From Streptomyces tagetis (lineage in GTDB: Bacteria > Actinomycetota > Actinomycetes > Streptomycetales > Streptomycetaceae), in NCBI RefSeq assembly GCF_018069565.1, contig NZ_JAGPNL010000003.1:372001-436000 (forward strand): a stretch of 64,000 nt of DNA. Direction: 5' to 3'. Position 1 is the first letter of the stretch, and each line of letters begins with the position of its first letter. Shown piece by piece: positions 26,121 through 33,684 of this stretch. The translations under genes and the position numbers were made by a program. Under the pieces are notes generated by a model. The model did no database searches, had not been told where the DNA came from, and worked only from the letters and a program-made list of their open reading frames with translations.

Positions 26121-26487
26121 GGCCGCTCCCGCCGTCGAGTGGGTTGCACCAGCATGCACGAGCCTCACCCCCTGCGGTTGAGCAAGGCAAGAGGGCATTC
26201 CGACAAAGTGGTTGGGGTGCCTGCGAAGGGACGGGAGCGCTCGCGGTCCCGATCAGGGGGCTCCGCCCCAGCCGCGTCTCTGGTCGCCCAGACGATCCGG
26301 CAACGCTCGTCACCGTTGAACCTCACGCCCGCCCTGCCTCGCCGGATTGCGGGGCCAAGGCGTTCGTGTCTTCCAGCCGCACCGTCGGCTCCCCGCACCC
26401 GCCCGCCCCGGCCGCCGGCAGGCCCGGTGGTGCGCCGTCGGTGTGGTGGGCCGGGTTCCGGGGGGACGGACGGGGAAGCGATCCGGC
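26121..26487. other. 367-bp divergent intergenic region
   Basis: No coding sequence is supported here. The gap separates the minus-strand XRE/DUF6879 cluster from the plus-strand LURP-one gene, so it must hold both promoters, but no convincing -35/-10 pair was found. A small GGGGC-TCC-GCCCC hairpin lies around 26255-26270. Confidence 0.6.
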
Positions 26488-26979
26488 ATGAGATTCCTCG
26501 TGTACGACCGGCTCCTCGGCATCGGCGACGACTACTGGATCGAGGACGCCGACGGCAACAAGGTGTTCCTCGTCGACGGCAAGGCCATGCGGCTGCGCGA
26601 CACCTGGGAGTTGAAGGACACCCGGGGCCGCGTCCTGATCGACATCCACCAGAAGATGTTCGCGCTGCGCGACACGATGGTGATCGAGCGCGGCGGCGAA
26701 CCGCTCGCCACCCTCAAGCGCAAACGGCTCTCCCTGCTGCGCAACCACTACCGGGTCGCCATGGCCGACGGCACCGAACTGGACGTCAGCGGCAAGGTGC
26801 TCGACCGCGAGTTCGCCATCGAGTACGACGGTGAGCTGCTCGCGGTCGTCTCGCGGCGTTGGCTGACCCTGCGCGACACCTACGGCGTGGACGTGGTCCG
26901 CGACGACGCGGACCCCTCGCTGCTGATCGCCCTGGCGGTCTGCGTGATCCACCTGGCGGAGAAGGAACGGGAGGACTGA
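26488..26979 (+). CDS. LURP-one-related family protein
   Basis: A 163-aa protein that is one LOR (DUF567) domain, a 12-stranded barrel related to Tubby and phospholipid scramblase. Repeated beta segments are visible: RFLVYDRLLGIGDDYWIEDADGN, MRLRDTWELKDTRGRVLIDIHQK, MFALRDTMVIERGGEPLATLKRK and LTLRDTYGVDVVRDDAD, ending in a short helix (LLIALAVCVIHLAE). Bacterial members may tether to membranes, but no function is established. The start ATG 26488 is the first Met of the domain; upstream codons are not conserved-looking. Confidence 0.85.
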   Translation: MRFLVYDRLLGIGDDYWIEDADGNKVFLVDGKAMRLRDTWELKDTRGRVLIDIHQKMFALRDTMVIERGGEPLATLKRKRLSLLRNHYRVAMADGTELDVSGKVLDREFAIEYDGELLAVVSRRWLTLRDTYGVDVVRDDADPSLLIALAVCVIHLAEKERED

Positions 26980-26996
26980 GGCGGCGGCCCCCGGTG

Positions 26997-27797
26997 TCAG
27001 GCGCGGGGGGCCGGTCGGTCCAGGCCCAGGACGCGGTCCTTGAGGGCCGGGAAGCGCTCCCGGGTCCGGCCGACCTCCGCCGGGTCGAACTCCACCGTGA
27101 GGACCTCCTCGCCGGAGCCCGCCTCGGCCAGCACCTCGCCCCAGGGGTCGACCACGATCGAGTGGCCCGCCTGCGGCATCCCGGCGTGGGTCCCGGCCGT
27201 ACCGCAGGCCAGGACGAACGCCTGGTTCTCCACCGCCCGCGCGCGGGCCAGCAGCGTCCAGTGCGCGCGGCGGCGCTCCGGCCAGCCCGCCGGCACCACG
27301 AGGGTCTCGGCGCCCGCGTCGACCAGGGCGCGGAACAGCTCGGGGAAGCGGAGGTCGTAGCAGGTGGCCACGCCGAGGGTGGTGCCGGGCAGGGCGACCG
27401 TCACCAGCGTGTCGCCCGCGCTCATCAGCACGGCCTCGCCCTTGTCGAAGCCGAACCGGTGGATCTTGCGGTAGGCGGCGGCCAGGTCACCGGAGGGGGA
27501 GAAGACGAGGGAGGTGTTGTAGAGCGCGCCCCGCTCGTCCCGCTCGGGGAAGGAGCCCGCGTGCAGCCAGACGCCGGCCTCGCTGGCGGCCTTCGCCATC
27601 GCCTCGTACGTCGGCCCCTCCAGCGGCTCGGCCCGCGCGGCGAACTCCTCGAAGGCGAACGCCCCCGTGGTCCACAGCTCCGGCAGCACCACGAGGTCGG
27701 CCCCCGCCTGGGCGCGGACCAGCGACGCCGCCCTCAGGCGGCGGGCTTCGGCCGTTTCGTCCTCGTTCACGGCGATTTGGATCAATGAAGCGCGCAC
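26997..27797 (-). CDS. carbon-nitrogen hydrolase (nitrilase superfamily)
   Basis: A 266-aa amidohydrolase. The Glu-Lys-Cys triad is visible: Glu in VVLPELWTTGAF, Lys in YRKIHRFGFDKGE and the nucleophile Cys in GVATCYDLRFPELFRAL. FERQAFV-type dimer helices and a GHSIVVDPWGEVLAEAG strand follow. By size and motifs it is close to omega-amidase/Nit2-like enzymes that cleave alpha-ketoglutaramate or deaminated glutathione; the substrate is uncertain. The GTG at 27797 (VRASLIQIAVNEDE) matches the family N-terminus; the frame upstream is spurious. Divergent from the mycothiol-dependent enzyme gene. Confidence 0.9.
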   Translation of the reverse strand: MRASLIQIAVNEDETAEARRLRAASLVRAQAGADLVVLPELWTTGAFAFEEFAARAEPLEGPTYEAMAKAASEAGVWLHAGSFPERDERGALYNTSLVFSPSGDLAAAYRKIHRFGFDKGEAVLMSAGDTLVTVALPGTTLGVATCYDLRFPELFRALVDAGAETLVVPAGWPERRRAHWTLLARARAVENQAFVLACGTAGTHAGMPQAGHSIVVDPWGEVLAEAGSGEEVLTVEFDPAEVGRTRERFPALKDRVLGLDRPAPRA

Positions 27798-28015
27798 ACT
27801 ACCACCGTCCTGGCATACGAGTCGTTCACTCGGGCCTACGATCGTCACACGAAAGCACTGCCGGGGTGCCGCACAGCAGCGTAACTTGGGGGTCCCTCCC
27901 GGCTCGAGCGGAGGCGAGAGCTCGGGGGGCCCACGACGCCCGACGACCGCAGCCACTCCCACTGGCACCGCCGCCACCACCTGCCCGTGTACCGACCGCC
28001 GAGGGGTCCCGTTCC

Positions 28016-28840
28016 GTGAGTCTGCATCCCACCCTCCAGCCCTACGCCGACGCCTGGACTCACTCCATCGAGGCGATATCCGCGCTGGTCCAGCCGCTCG
28101 TGGAAGCAGATTGGAACCGTCGAACCCCCTGCCCGGGGTGGTCCGTGCGGGACATCGTCTCGCACGTGATGGGCCTGGACTCGGAGATGCTCGGCGACCC
28201 GCGCCCGATCCACGCCCTGCCGCGCGACCTCTTCCACGTCACCAACGAGCACCAGCGGTACATGGAGATGCAGGTCGACGTGCGCCGCCACCACACGGCG
28301 CCCGAGATCACCTCCGAGCTGGAGTACATGATCATCCGGCGCAACCGGCAGCTCCGGAACGAGAACCGGCTCCCGACGGCGACGGTGCGCGGCCCCCTCG
28401 GCACCGAACTGACGCTGGCGGAGTCCATGCGCCGGCACGCCTTCGCGGTGTGGGCGCACGAGCAGGACCTGCGCGCGGCCCTCGGCGTGCCGGGCAACCT
28501 CGACTCCCCCGGCGCGTACGTCGCCCGGGACGTGCTCCTCGCCGAGCTGCCGCGGGTCGTCGCGGACGACGCGCAGGCGCCCCGCAGTTCGGCCGTCGTC
28601 TTCGACGTGAGCGGCCCCGTCGAGTTCCTGCGCACGGTCCGGGTCGACATCCAGGGCCGCGGCACCCTGGAGACCTCCCCGGCGCTCGGCCCGGCCGCGA
28701 GCCTCGCCCTGGACTGGGAGACGTACGTGCGCCTGGCCTGCGGCCGGATCACGCCGGAGGCGGCGGGGGACCGGGTCAAGACCGACGGTGACCCGGAGCT
28801 GGCGGCGGCGATCCTGCGGCACTTCACGGTCACCCCGTAG
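28016..28840 (+). CDS. maleylpyruvate isomerase family, mycothiol-dependent enzyme
   Basis: A 274-aa DinB-like protein of the MDMPI family. The N-terminal four-helix domain carries the metal-site His in GWSVRDIVSHVMGLDSEML and a later RRHAFAVWAHEQDLRAALG. A C-terminal SCP2-like domain follows (GRGTLETSPALGPAASLALDWETYVRLACGRI). Members use mycothiol as cofactor for isomerisation or detoxification; the true substrate of this one is unknown. It starts with GTG at 28016 (VSLHPTLQPYADAW); GAGGGG is upstream. Confidence 0.88.
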   Translation: MSLHPTLQPYADAWTHSIEAISALVQPLVEADWNRRTPCPGWSVRDIVSHVMGLDSEMLGDPRPIHALPRDLFHVTNEHQRYMEMQVDVRRHHTAPEITSELEYMIIRRNRQLRNENRLPTATVRGPLGTELTLAESMRRHAFAVWAHEQDLRAALGVPGNLDSPGAYVARDVLLAELPRVVADDAQAPRSSAVVFDVSGPVEFLRTVRVDIQGRGTLETSPALGPAASLALDWETYVRLACGRITPEAAGDRVKTDGDPELAAAILRHFTVTP

Positions 28841-28851
28841 CACCACGGCCC

Positions 28852-28891
28852 GCGCCGCCTCTCCCGTGCCCGGTGGCCGGGGAGGCGGCGC
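28852..28891. terminator. bidirectional terminator between convergent genes
   Basis: 13-bp stem (GCGCCGCCTCTCC with GGGAGGCGGCGC-type right arm, one G-T pair; 28852-28864 with 28879-28891) between the mycothiol-dependent enzyme gene and the MFS gene. Confidence 0.65.
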
Positions 28892-28896
28892 CGCCG

Positions 28897-30228
28897 TCAG
28901 ACGGGGACGTGCACCGTCTCCACGCGGCTGGCGACCAGCCGTTCCCGCTCCCGGCGGACGGCCCGGCCGCGCAGGCGCAGGATCTGCGAGAGGCCGAGCG
29001 CCTGGAGCACGAAGACGGAGGAGAAGGCGACGGCGTAGTTCTGGCCGGTCGCGTCCAGCAGCACGCCCACGGCGAGCAGCGTCGTCATGGAGGCGACGAA
29101 ACCGCCCATGTTGGTGATGCCGGAGGCGGTGCCCTGACGTTCGGGCGGGTTGGCGGGGCGCGCGAAGTCGAAGCCGATCATCGACGCCGGTCCGCAGGCG
29201 CCCAGCACCACGCAGAGCACCACCAGCAGCCACATCGGGGCGTGGTCGGCCGGGTAGAGGAGGGTCGCGGCCCACAGGGCGGCGGTCGTGCCGATTGTGC
29301 CGAGGACCAGCGGCATCCGGGCGTCGTGGTGCCGGCCGACGATCTGCCCGTAGACCAGTCCGACGCTCATGTTGGAGACCACGACGAGGGTCAGCAGTTC
29401 GCCGGCCCCGGCCTGGGAGAGGCCCTGCGCCTCCACGAGGAACGGCATCCCCCACAGCAGCAGGAAGACCATCGCCGGGAACTGGGTGGTGAAGTGCACC
29501 CACAGCCCGAGCCGGGTGCCCGGCTCCCGCCAGGACGTGGCGATCTGGCGCCGGACGTACGCGGCGCCGTGGTGCGGCAGCGGCTCCGGCTCGTGGCCCT
29601 CGGGGTGGTCCTTGAGGAAGAGCAGCAGCAGGACGAGGACGACCACACCGGCGAGGGCGCTGCCCGCGAAGGCCGCGGTCCAGCCGACGCCGTGCAGCAG
29701 CCGGGCGATGACGAGCGTGGAGACGAGGTTGCCGGCCATGCCGACCAGCCCGGCGAGCTGGGCGACGAGCGGCCCGCGCCGCGCGGGGAACCAGCGCGAG
29801 CCCAGCCGCAGCACGCTGATGAAGGTCATGGCGTCGCCGCAGCCGAGCAGGGCGCGCGCGGCCAGCGCCATGCCGAAGCTCGGCGAGAAGGCGAAGCCGA
29901 GCTGGCCGGCGGTGAACAGCACCACGCCGATGCCCAGCACCTTCTTGGTGCCGAGCCGGTCGACGAGCAGGCCGACGGGTATCTGCATGCCCGCGTAGAC
30001 GAGCAGTTGGAGGATGGAGAAGGTGGACAGGGCCGAGGCGTTGACGTGGAAGCGGTCGGCGGCCTCCAGCCCGGCCACGCCCAGCGAGGTGCGGAAGATG
30101 ACGGCGACGAAGTAGACCGCGACGCCGACGCCCCAGACGGCGACGGCCCGGCGCCCGCCCGGCGGATCACCGGGGAGCGCGCGCCGGCGGGCGGGCCCGG
30201 AGGGCCGCGCGGGGTCCGCCGGGCTCAT
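28897..30228 (-). CDS. MFS transporter
   Basis: A 443-aa major facilitator with 12 predicted membrane helices. It shows VGLLVDRLGTKKVLGIG (the MFS motif A loop between TM2 and TM3), ALLGCGDAMTFISVLRLGSRWF, and a central cytoplasmic loop (LKDHPEGHEPEPLPHHG). The GDAxxFISVLRLxxRWF pattern is seen in nitrate/sugar-phosphate-like and uncharacterised actinobacterial permeases; the substrate is unknown. Its ATG overlaps the stop of the upstream GntR gene (ATGA), so the two are translationally coupled and the regulator probably controls its own transporter. Confidence 0.9.
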   Translation of the reverse strand: MSPADPARPSGPARRRALPGDPPGGRRAVAVWGVGVAVYFVAVIFRTSLGVAGLEAADRFHVNASALSTFSILQLLVYAGMQIPVGLLVDRLGTKKVLGIGVVLFTAGQLGFAFSPSFGMALAARALLGCGDAMTFISVLRLGSRWFPARRGPLVAQLAGLVGMAGNLVSTLVIARLLHGVGWTAAFAGSALAGVVVLVLLLLFLKDHPEGHEPEPLPHHGAAYVRRQIATSWREPGTRLGLWVHFTTQFPAMVFLLLWGMPFLVEAQGLSQAGAGELLTLVVVSNMSVGLVYGQIVGRHHDARMPLVLGTIGTTAALWAATLLYPADHAPMWLLVVLCVVLGACGPASMIGFDFARPANPPERQGTASGITNMGGFVASMTTLLAVGVLLDATGQNYAVAFSSVFVLQALGLSQILRLRGRAVRRERERLVASRVETVHVPV

Positions 30229-30875
30229 CGCACTTCCCCGCGGGCCAGGTGGGAGAACCAGCCCACGTGCCGGTGGACGACGCCGACGGCCGCCTCCGCG
30301 TCGCCGTCGCGCAGCGCCTGGAGGATCTCGCCGTGCTCGACGAGGGTCTTGGCGATCCGGTCGGGGTGGGAGTGCATCACGGCGACGCCCATGCGCAGTT
30401 GGCGGTCGCGGAGCTGGTCGTAGAGGCGGGAGAGGATCTCGTTGCCGCCGCTGCGCACGATCTCGGCGTGGAAGCAGCGGTCGGTGACCGCGGCGGCGGC
30501 GAAGTCCCCGGCGGCGGCCTGCTCGCGCTGGCGTTCGAGGAGTTCCTCCAGCCGGTCCAGGAGTGCGGGCGGGGCCGGTACGGCCTTGCGGGCCGCGTGC
30601 TCCTCGACGAGCAGCCGCGTCTCCACCACGTCGGCGATCTCCTGCGCGGAGACCGGCAGCACCAGGGCGCCCTTCTTCGGGTAGAGCCGGAGCAGTCCCT
30701 CGGCCTCCAGCCGGAGCAGGGCCTCGCGCACCGGGGTGCGCGACACGCCCACGGCCTCGGCCAGCTCCCCCTCGGTGAGCAGGGTGCCGCCCTCGTAACG
30801 GCGCTCCAGGACGGCTTGCTTGACGTGGGCGTAGACGCGGTCGGCGGCGGGGGGTTGCTTCACGGCCAGGGACAT
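30225..30875 (-). CDS. GntR family regulator, FadR (FCD) subfamily
   Basis: A 216-aa repressor-type protein. The winged helix lies at residues 10-80 (VYAHVKQAVLERRYEGGTLLTEGELAEAVGVSRTPVREALLRLEAEG), and the all-helical FCD ligand domain at 90-210, with metal-ligand candidates in DRCFHAEIV, HGEILQAL and VHRHVGWF. The start ATG 30875 gives MSLAVKQPPAADR. The gene immediately precedes and overlaps the MFS gene, so the effector is likely the transported compound or a product of it. Confidence 0.92.
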   Translation of the reverse strand: MSLAVKQPPAADRVYAHVKQAVLERRYEGGTLLTEGELAEAVGVSRTPVREALLRLEAEGLLRLYPKKGALVLPVSAQEIADVVETRLLVEEHAARKAVPAPPALLDRLEELLERQREQAAAGDFAAAAVTDRCFHAEIVRSGGNEILSRLYDQLRDRQLRMGVAVMHSHPDRIAKTLVEHGEILQALRDGDAEAAVGVVHRHVGWFSHLARGEVR

Positions 30876-31089
30876 GCCGACAGGATAGATACAACAGGGG
30901 TGCAAGGAGGCCGCCGTCCACCATGCGGACGGCCCGCACCCGACCTGGGACGCCGCGATTTCCCCCGCGCGGGGCGCAACCATCCGGGCCTCTGAGGTGT
31001 CGCACTGTTGCGGACCCTTCCGCTCACATCCGTTCACACCCACAACCCGGCCGCCCCGCAGGCGACTTCAGACAATCGGGGTAAATCTC

Positions 31090-31992
31090 TTGATCACTGG
31101 CATTCCGGGCACCCGTCTCCGCAGAGCCGCCGTCGTCGCCGTGACCACCGGCGCCGTGCTCGCCGGCGGAGCCCTCGCCACCGCGCCCGCCCAGGCCGCC
31201 ACCGCGCCGACGATCGCCGCCAAGGGCGGCTTCGTGATGAACGACGCGAACGGCTCCGCCCTCTACACCAAGGCGGCGGACACCAAGCTGTCGACCGGCT
31301 CCACGACGAAGATCATGACCGCCAAGGTCGTGCTCTCCCAGCCCAAGCTGAACCTGGACCGCAAGGTCACGATCCAGATGGCGTACAGCGACTACATCGT
31401 CTCGAAGAACGCCTCCTCCGCCCGGCTGATCGTGGGCGACAAGGTCACCGTCCGGCAGTTGCTCTACGGGCTGATGCTGCCCTCCGGCTGCGACGCCGCC
31501 TACGCGCTGGCCGACGCCTACGGCACGGGCTCGACGCGGGCGGCCCGGGTGAAGTCGTTCATCGGCCAGATGAACACCACCGCCAAGAACCTCGGGATGA
31601 AGAACACCCACTTCGACTCGTTCGACGGCATCGGCAACGGCACCAACTACTCCACCCCGCGCGATCTGACGAAGCTCGCGAGCAACGCGATGAAGAACGC
31701 CAACTTCCGCGCCATCGTCAAGACCAAGTCGTACACCGCCAAGACGACGACGAAGACCGGCGGCACCCGCACCATGGCGGCCTGGTCCAACACCAACACC
31801 CTGCTCGGCAGCTACAAGGGCGCGACCGGGGTGAAGACCGGCTCGGGCCCCGCGGCCAAGTACTGCCTGGTCTTCGCCGCGACCCGGAACGGCAAGACCG
31901 TGATCGGCACCGTCCTGGCGTCCTCCTCCGCCGACCAGCGCGGCAAGGACGCGACCCAGCTCATGAACTACGGCTTCGCCCGGCTGGGCTGA
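31090..31992 (+). CDS. D-alanyl-D-alanine carboxypeptidase, S11 family, secreted
   Basis: A 300-aa penicillin-binding protein that trims the terminal D-Ala from peptidoglycan stem peptides. A Sec signal (GTRLRRAAVVAVTTGAVLAGGALATAPAQA) ends in AQA before mature ATAPTIAAKGG. Active-site motifs are STTK (SxxK nucleophile), SGC in LPSGCDAAYALAD at the SxN position, and KTG in GVKTGSG. The open frame has no ATG or GTG near the signal; the TTG at 31090 (preceded by GGGG) gives the best signal peptide, while the ATG at 30997 would add 31 unlikely residues. There is no C-terminal membrane anchor, so it is soluble and exported. Confidence 0.88.
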   Translation: MITGIPGTRLRRAAVVAVTTGAVLAGGALATAPAQAATAPTIAAKGGFVMNDANGSALYTKAADTKLSTGSTTKIMTAKVVLSQPKLNLDRKVTIQMAYSDYIVSKNASSARLIVGDKVTVRQLLYGLMLPSGCDAAYALADAYGTGSTRAARVKSFIGQMNTTAKNLGMKNTHFDSFDGIGNGTNYSTPRDLTKLASNAMKNANFRAIVKTKSYTAKTTTKTGGTRTMAAWSNTNTLLGSYKGATGVKTGSGPAAKYCLVFAATRNGKTVIGTVLASSSADQRGKDATQLMNYGFARLG

Positions 31993-32009
31993 CGCCCGCA
32001 CCACCCCAC

Positions 32010-32041
32010 GAAGGGCCCGTCGCCTCGGCGACGGGCCCTTC
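32010..32041 (+). terminator. terminator after the carboxypeptidase gene
   Basis: 15-bp perfect stem (left arm GAAGGGCCCGTCGCC; 32010-32024 with 32027-32041) around a CCTCGG turn, 17 bp past the stop. The same arms and turn recur after the PASTA kinase gene at 42597. Confidence 0.85.
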
Positions 32042-32100
32042 GGCGTTCTCCGAGCCCTGCCGGTCCCGGAGCCCACCCGCAGCCCTCCCGGAATGGAGCG

Positions 32101-32127
32101 CATGGTGATAGTGTCAGTAGCACCATG
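32101..32127. promoter_or_regulatory. inverted repeat over the start codon of the YtrA-type gene
   Basis: Arms CATGGTG (32101-32107) and CACCATG (32121-32127) are perfect inverted repeats 13 bp apart; the second arm includes the ATG at 32125. A TAGTGT -10-like element (32109-32114) lies between them. It is a candidate autoregulatory operator for the GntR protein that it precedes. Confidence 0.5.
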
Positions 32128-32472
32128 CTGCTGAGTCTCGACAAGAACGACACCCGTCCCCTGCACGAGCAGGTCGCCGGAGCGATCCGGCGGGCCATCG
32201 CCGAGGGCGAGTGCGGGCCCGGCGACCGCCTGCCGTCGGCCCGCGACCTCTCCGAGGCCCTGGACGTCAACGTCAACACCGTGCTGCGCGGACTGCGCGG
32301 ACTGCGGGACGAGGGCCTGCTCGACTTCCGCCGGGGCCGGGGCGTCACCGTCGCCGAGGGCGCCGACGCGCGCTCCGTGCTGCACCTGCGGACACGGGAG
32401 CTGATCGCCGAGGCGGCCCGGCTGGGCTACAGCAGGAACGATGTCGTCGACATGATCAGGGGGCTGCCGTGA
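32125..32472 (+). CDS. GntR family regulator, YtrA subfamily
   Basis: A 115-aa short GntR protein: winged helix at residues 8-75 (RPLHEQVAGAIRRAIAEGECGPGDRLPSARDLSEALDVNVNTVLRGLRGLRDEG) and a small dimerisation helix pair with no ligand domain. That is diagnostic of the YtrA subfamily, which normally controls an adjacent transporter or membrane protein operon. The start ATG lies inside an inverted repeat and has no clear ribosome site. The stop codon overlaps the GTG of the next gene (GTGA). Confidence 0.9.
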   Translation: MLLSLDKNDTRPLHEQVAGAIRRAIAEGECGPGDRLPSARDLSEALDVNVNTVLRGLRGLRDEGLLDFRRGRGVTVAEGADARSVLHLRTRELIAEAARLGYSRNDVVDMIRGLP

Positions 32473-33581
32473 CGGACAGGACGAAGGGGACGCCGGGCGC
32501 GAGGCGCGGACCCAGGACCCCGGCCGCGCCGAGGACGGCCGGCCACGGTCCGGGCGGGCCGGCCGGCGCCGGGACGGGCGGGCTCGGCACCGGGAGCGGG
32601 ACCGGTACGGGCAGCGGGGGCGGCACCGCCGCGCGCCGGGCCGGTCCGGTGTGGCCGGCCTGGCTCTGGACGGCCGGGATCACGGCGGTGCTCGCCGGGT
32701 CCCCGCTCCTGGCGCGCGAGCGGCTGCCCGACCGTCTCGCCACCCACTGGAACTCCTCCACGCCGGACGGGTCGATGCCGCTGTGGGCGGCCTCCGCCGT
32801 CCCCGCGCTGGTCTGGCTGGCGATGGCGGTGGCCGTGATCCTGACCGCCCGGCGGACCCCGGGACTGTGGCCGGCCGTCCTGCTGCCGACCGGCGTCGTG
32901 CTGGGCGGGGCGCAGGCCGCCATCGTCCGGTCCAACCTCGACGTCGCCGACTGGCACCAGGCGCGGATGCCGGGCTGGTGGGTCGCGGCGGTCCTGATCG
33001 GCGCGACGCTCGCCGGGGTGGCCGGCTGGCTCCTCGTCACCCGGCGCCACACCGGCGGCCGGGACGGCGGGGACGGCACGCCGGCGCTGGAGATCCCCGA
33101 GGGCCGGCGGATGGTGTGGTTCTCCCGCGCCGCCAACCCCTGGCTGCAACTGCTCGCCGCTCTGACCGGCCTCGGGGCGGTCGCCACGCTCGCCGCGCTC
33201 GCCGGGGGCGTGGCCGAACCGGACGCGCTGTGGGGGCTGTTCGCCGGGCTGGCCGTCGCCTCGCTCGCGGGGGGCCTGTGCTCCTCGGTGCAGGCCCGCG
33301 TCTCGGAACGGGGGCTGGAGGTCTCCTTCGGCCCCTTCAACTGGCCCCGGCGCCGCTGGCCCGCGGCCGACATCGTCACCGCCCGCGCGGAGCGGCGCAG
33401 TCCCTCGCAGGTCGGGGGGTGGGGGTACCGCTTCAGCGGCCTGGGCACGACGGTGATGCTGCGCGCCGGGGAGTGCCTGGTGGTACGGGCCCGGGGGCGC
33501 CGCTCGGACTTCGCGGTGAGCGTCGACGACGCCGAACGGGGCGCGGCCCTGCTCAACGCGCTGGCCGGCCGCACCGGCTGA
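32469..33581 (+). CDS. DUF1648 domain membrane protein
   Basis: A 370-aa membrane protein. After a Gly/Thr-rich N-terminal tail (residues 1-55) there is a DUF1648 motif (LPDRLATHWNSSTPDG) between the first two of about six hydrophobic helices. A C-terminal beta-rich region (GLEVSFGPFNWPRRRWPAADIVTARAE) resembles a PH-like fold and ends cytoplasmic. The family is often encoded with YtrA-type regulators and linked to cell-envelope stress (SdpI-like proteins carry DUF1648), so an envelope role is possible. It starts at GTG 32469, overlapping the regulator's stop by 4 bp. Confidence 0.8.
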   Translation: MTDRTKGTPGARRGPRTPAAPRTAGHGPGGPAGAGTGGLGTGSGTGTGSGGGTAARRAGPVWPAWLWTAGITAVLAGSPLLARERLPDRLATHWNSSTPDGSMPLWAASAVPALVWLAMAVAVILTARRTPGLWPAVLLPTGVVLGGAQAAIVRSNLDVADWHQARMPGWWVAAVLIGATLAGVAGWLLVTRRHTGGRDGGDGTPALEIPEGRRMVWFSRAANPWLQLLAALTGLGAVATLAALAGGVAEPDALWGLFAGLAVASLAGGLCSSVQARVSERGLEVSFGPFNWPRRRWPAADIVTARAERRSPSQVGGWGYRFSGLGTTVMLRAGECLVVRARGRRSDFAVSVDDAERGAALLNALAGRTG

Positions 33582-33627
33582 CCCGGTCCGGCGTCGTACC
33601 ACCGCGCCATCCGACCACTGCGGACAC

Positions 33628-33669
33628 CGGAACGCCGGGGCAGCCCCACTGGGCCGCCCCGGCGTTCCG
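33628..33669. terminator. bidirectional terminator between the DUF1648 gene and bkdC1
   Basis: 14-bp perfect stem (left arm CGGAACGCCGGGGC; 33628-33641 with 33656-33669) and a loop with its own GCCC/GGGC pairing, between two convergent stop codons. Confidence 0.8.
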
Positions 33670-33684
33670 TGTCCCGTCCTGCGC

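Noticed and set aside
31022..31041. TCACA repeats (GCTCACATCC GTTCACACCC) as a PHO box before the carboxypeptidase gene
   Set aside because: The repeat period is 10 bp, not 11, and the first unit lacks GTTCA, so it does not fit a PhoP operator.
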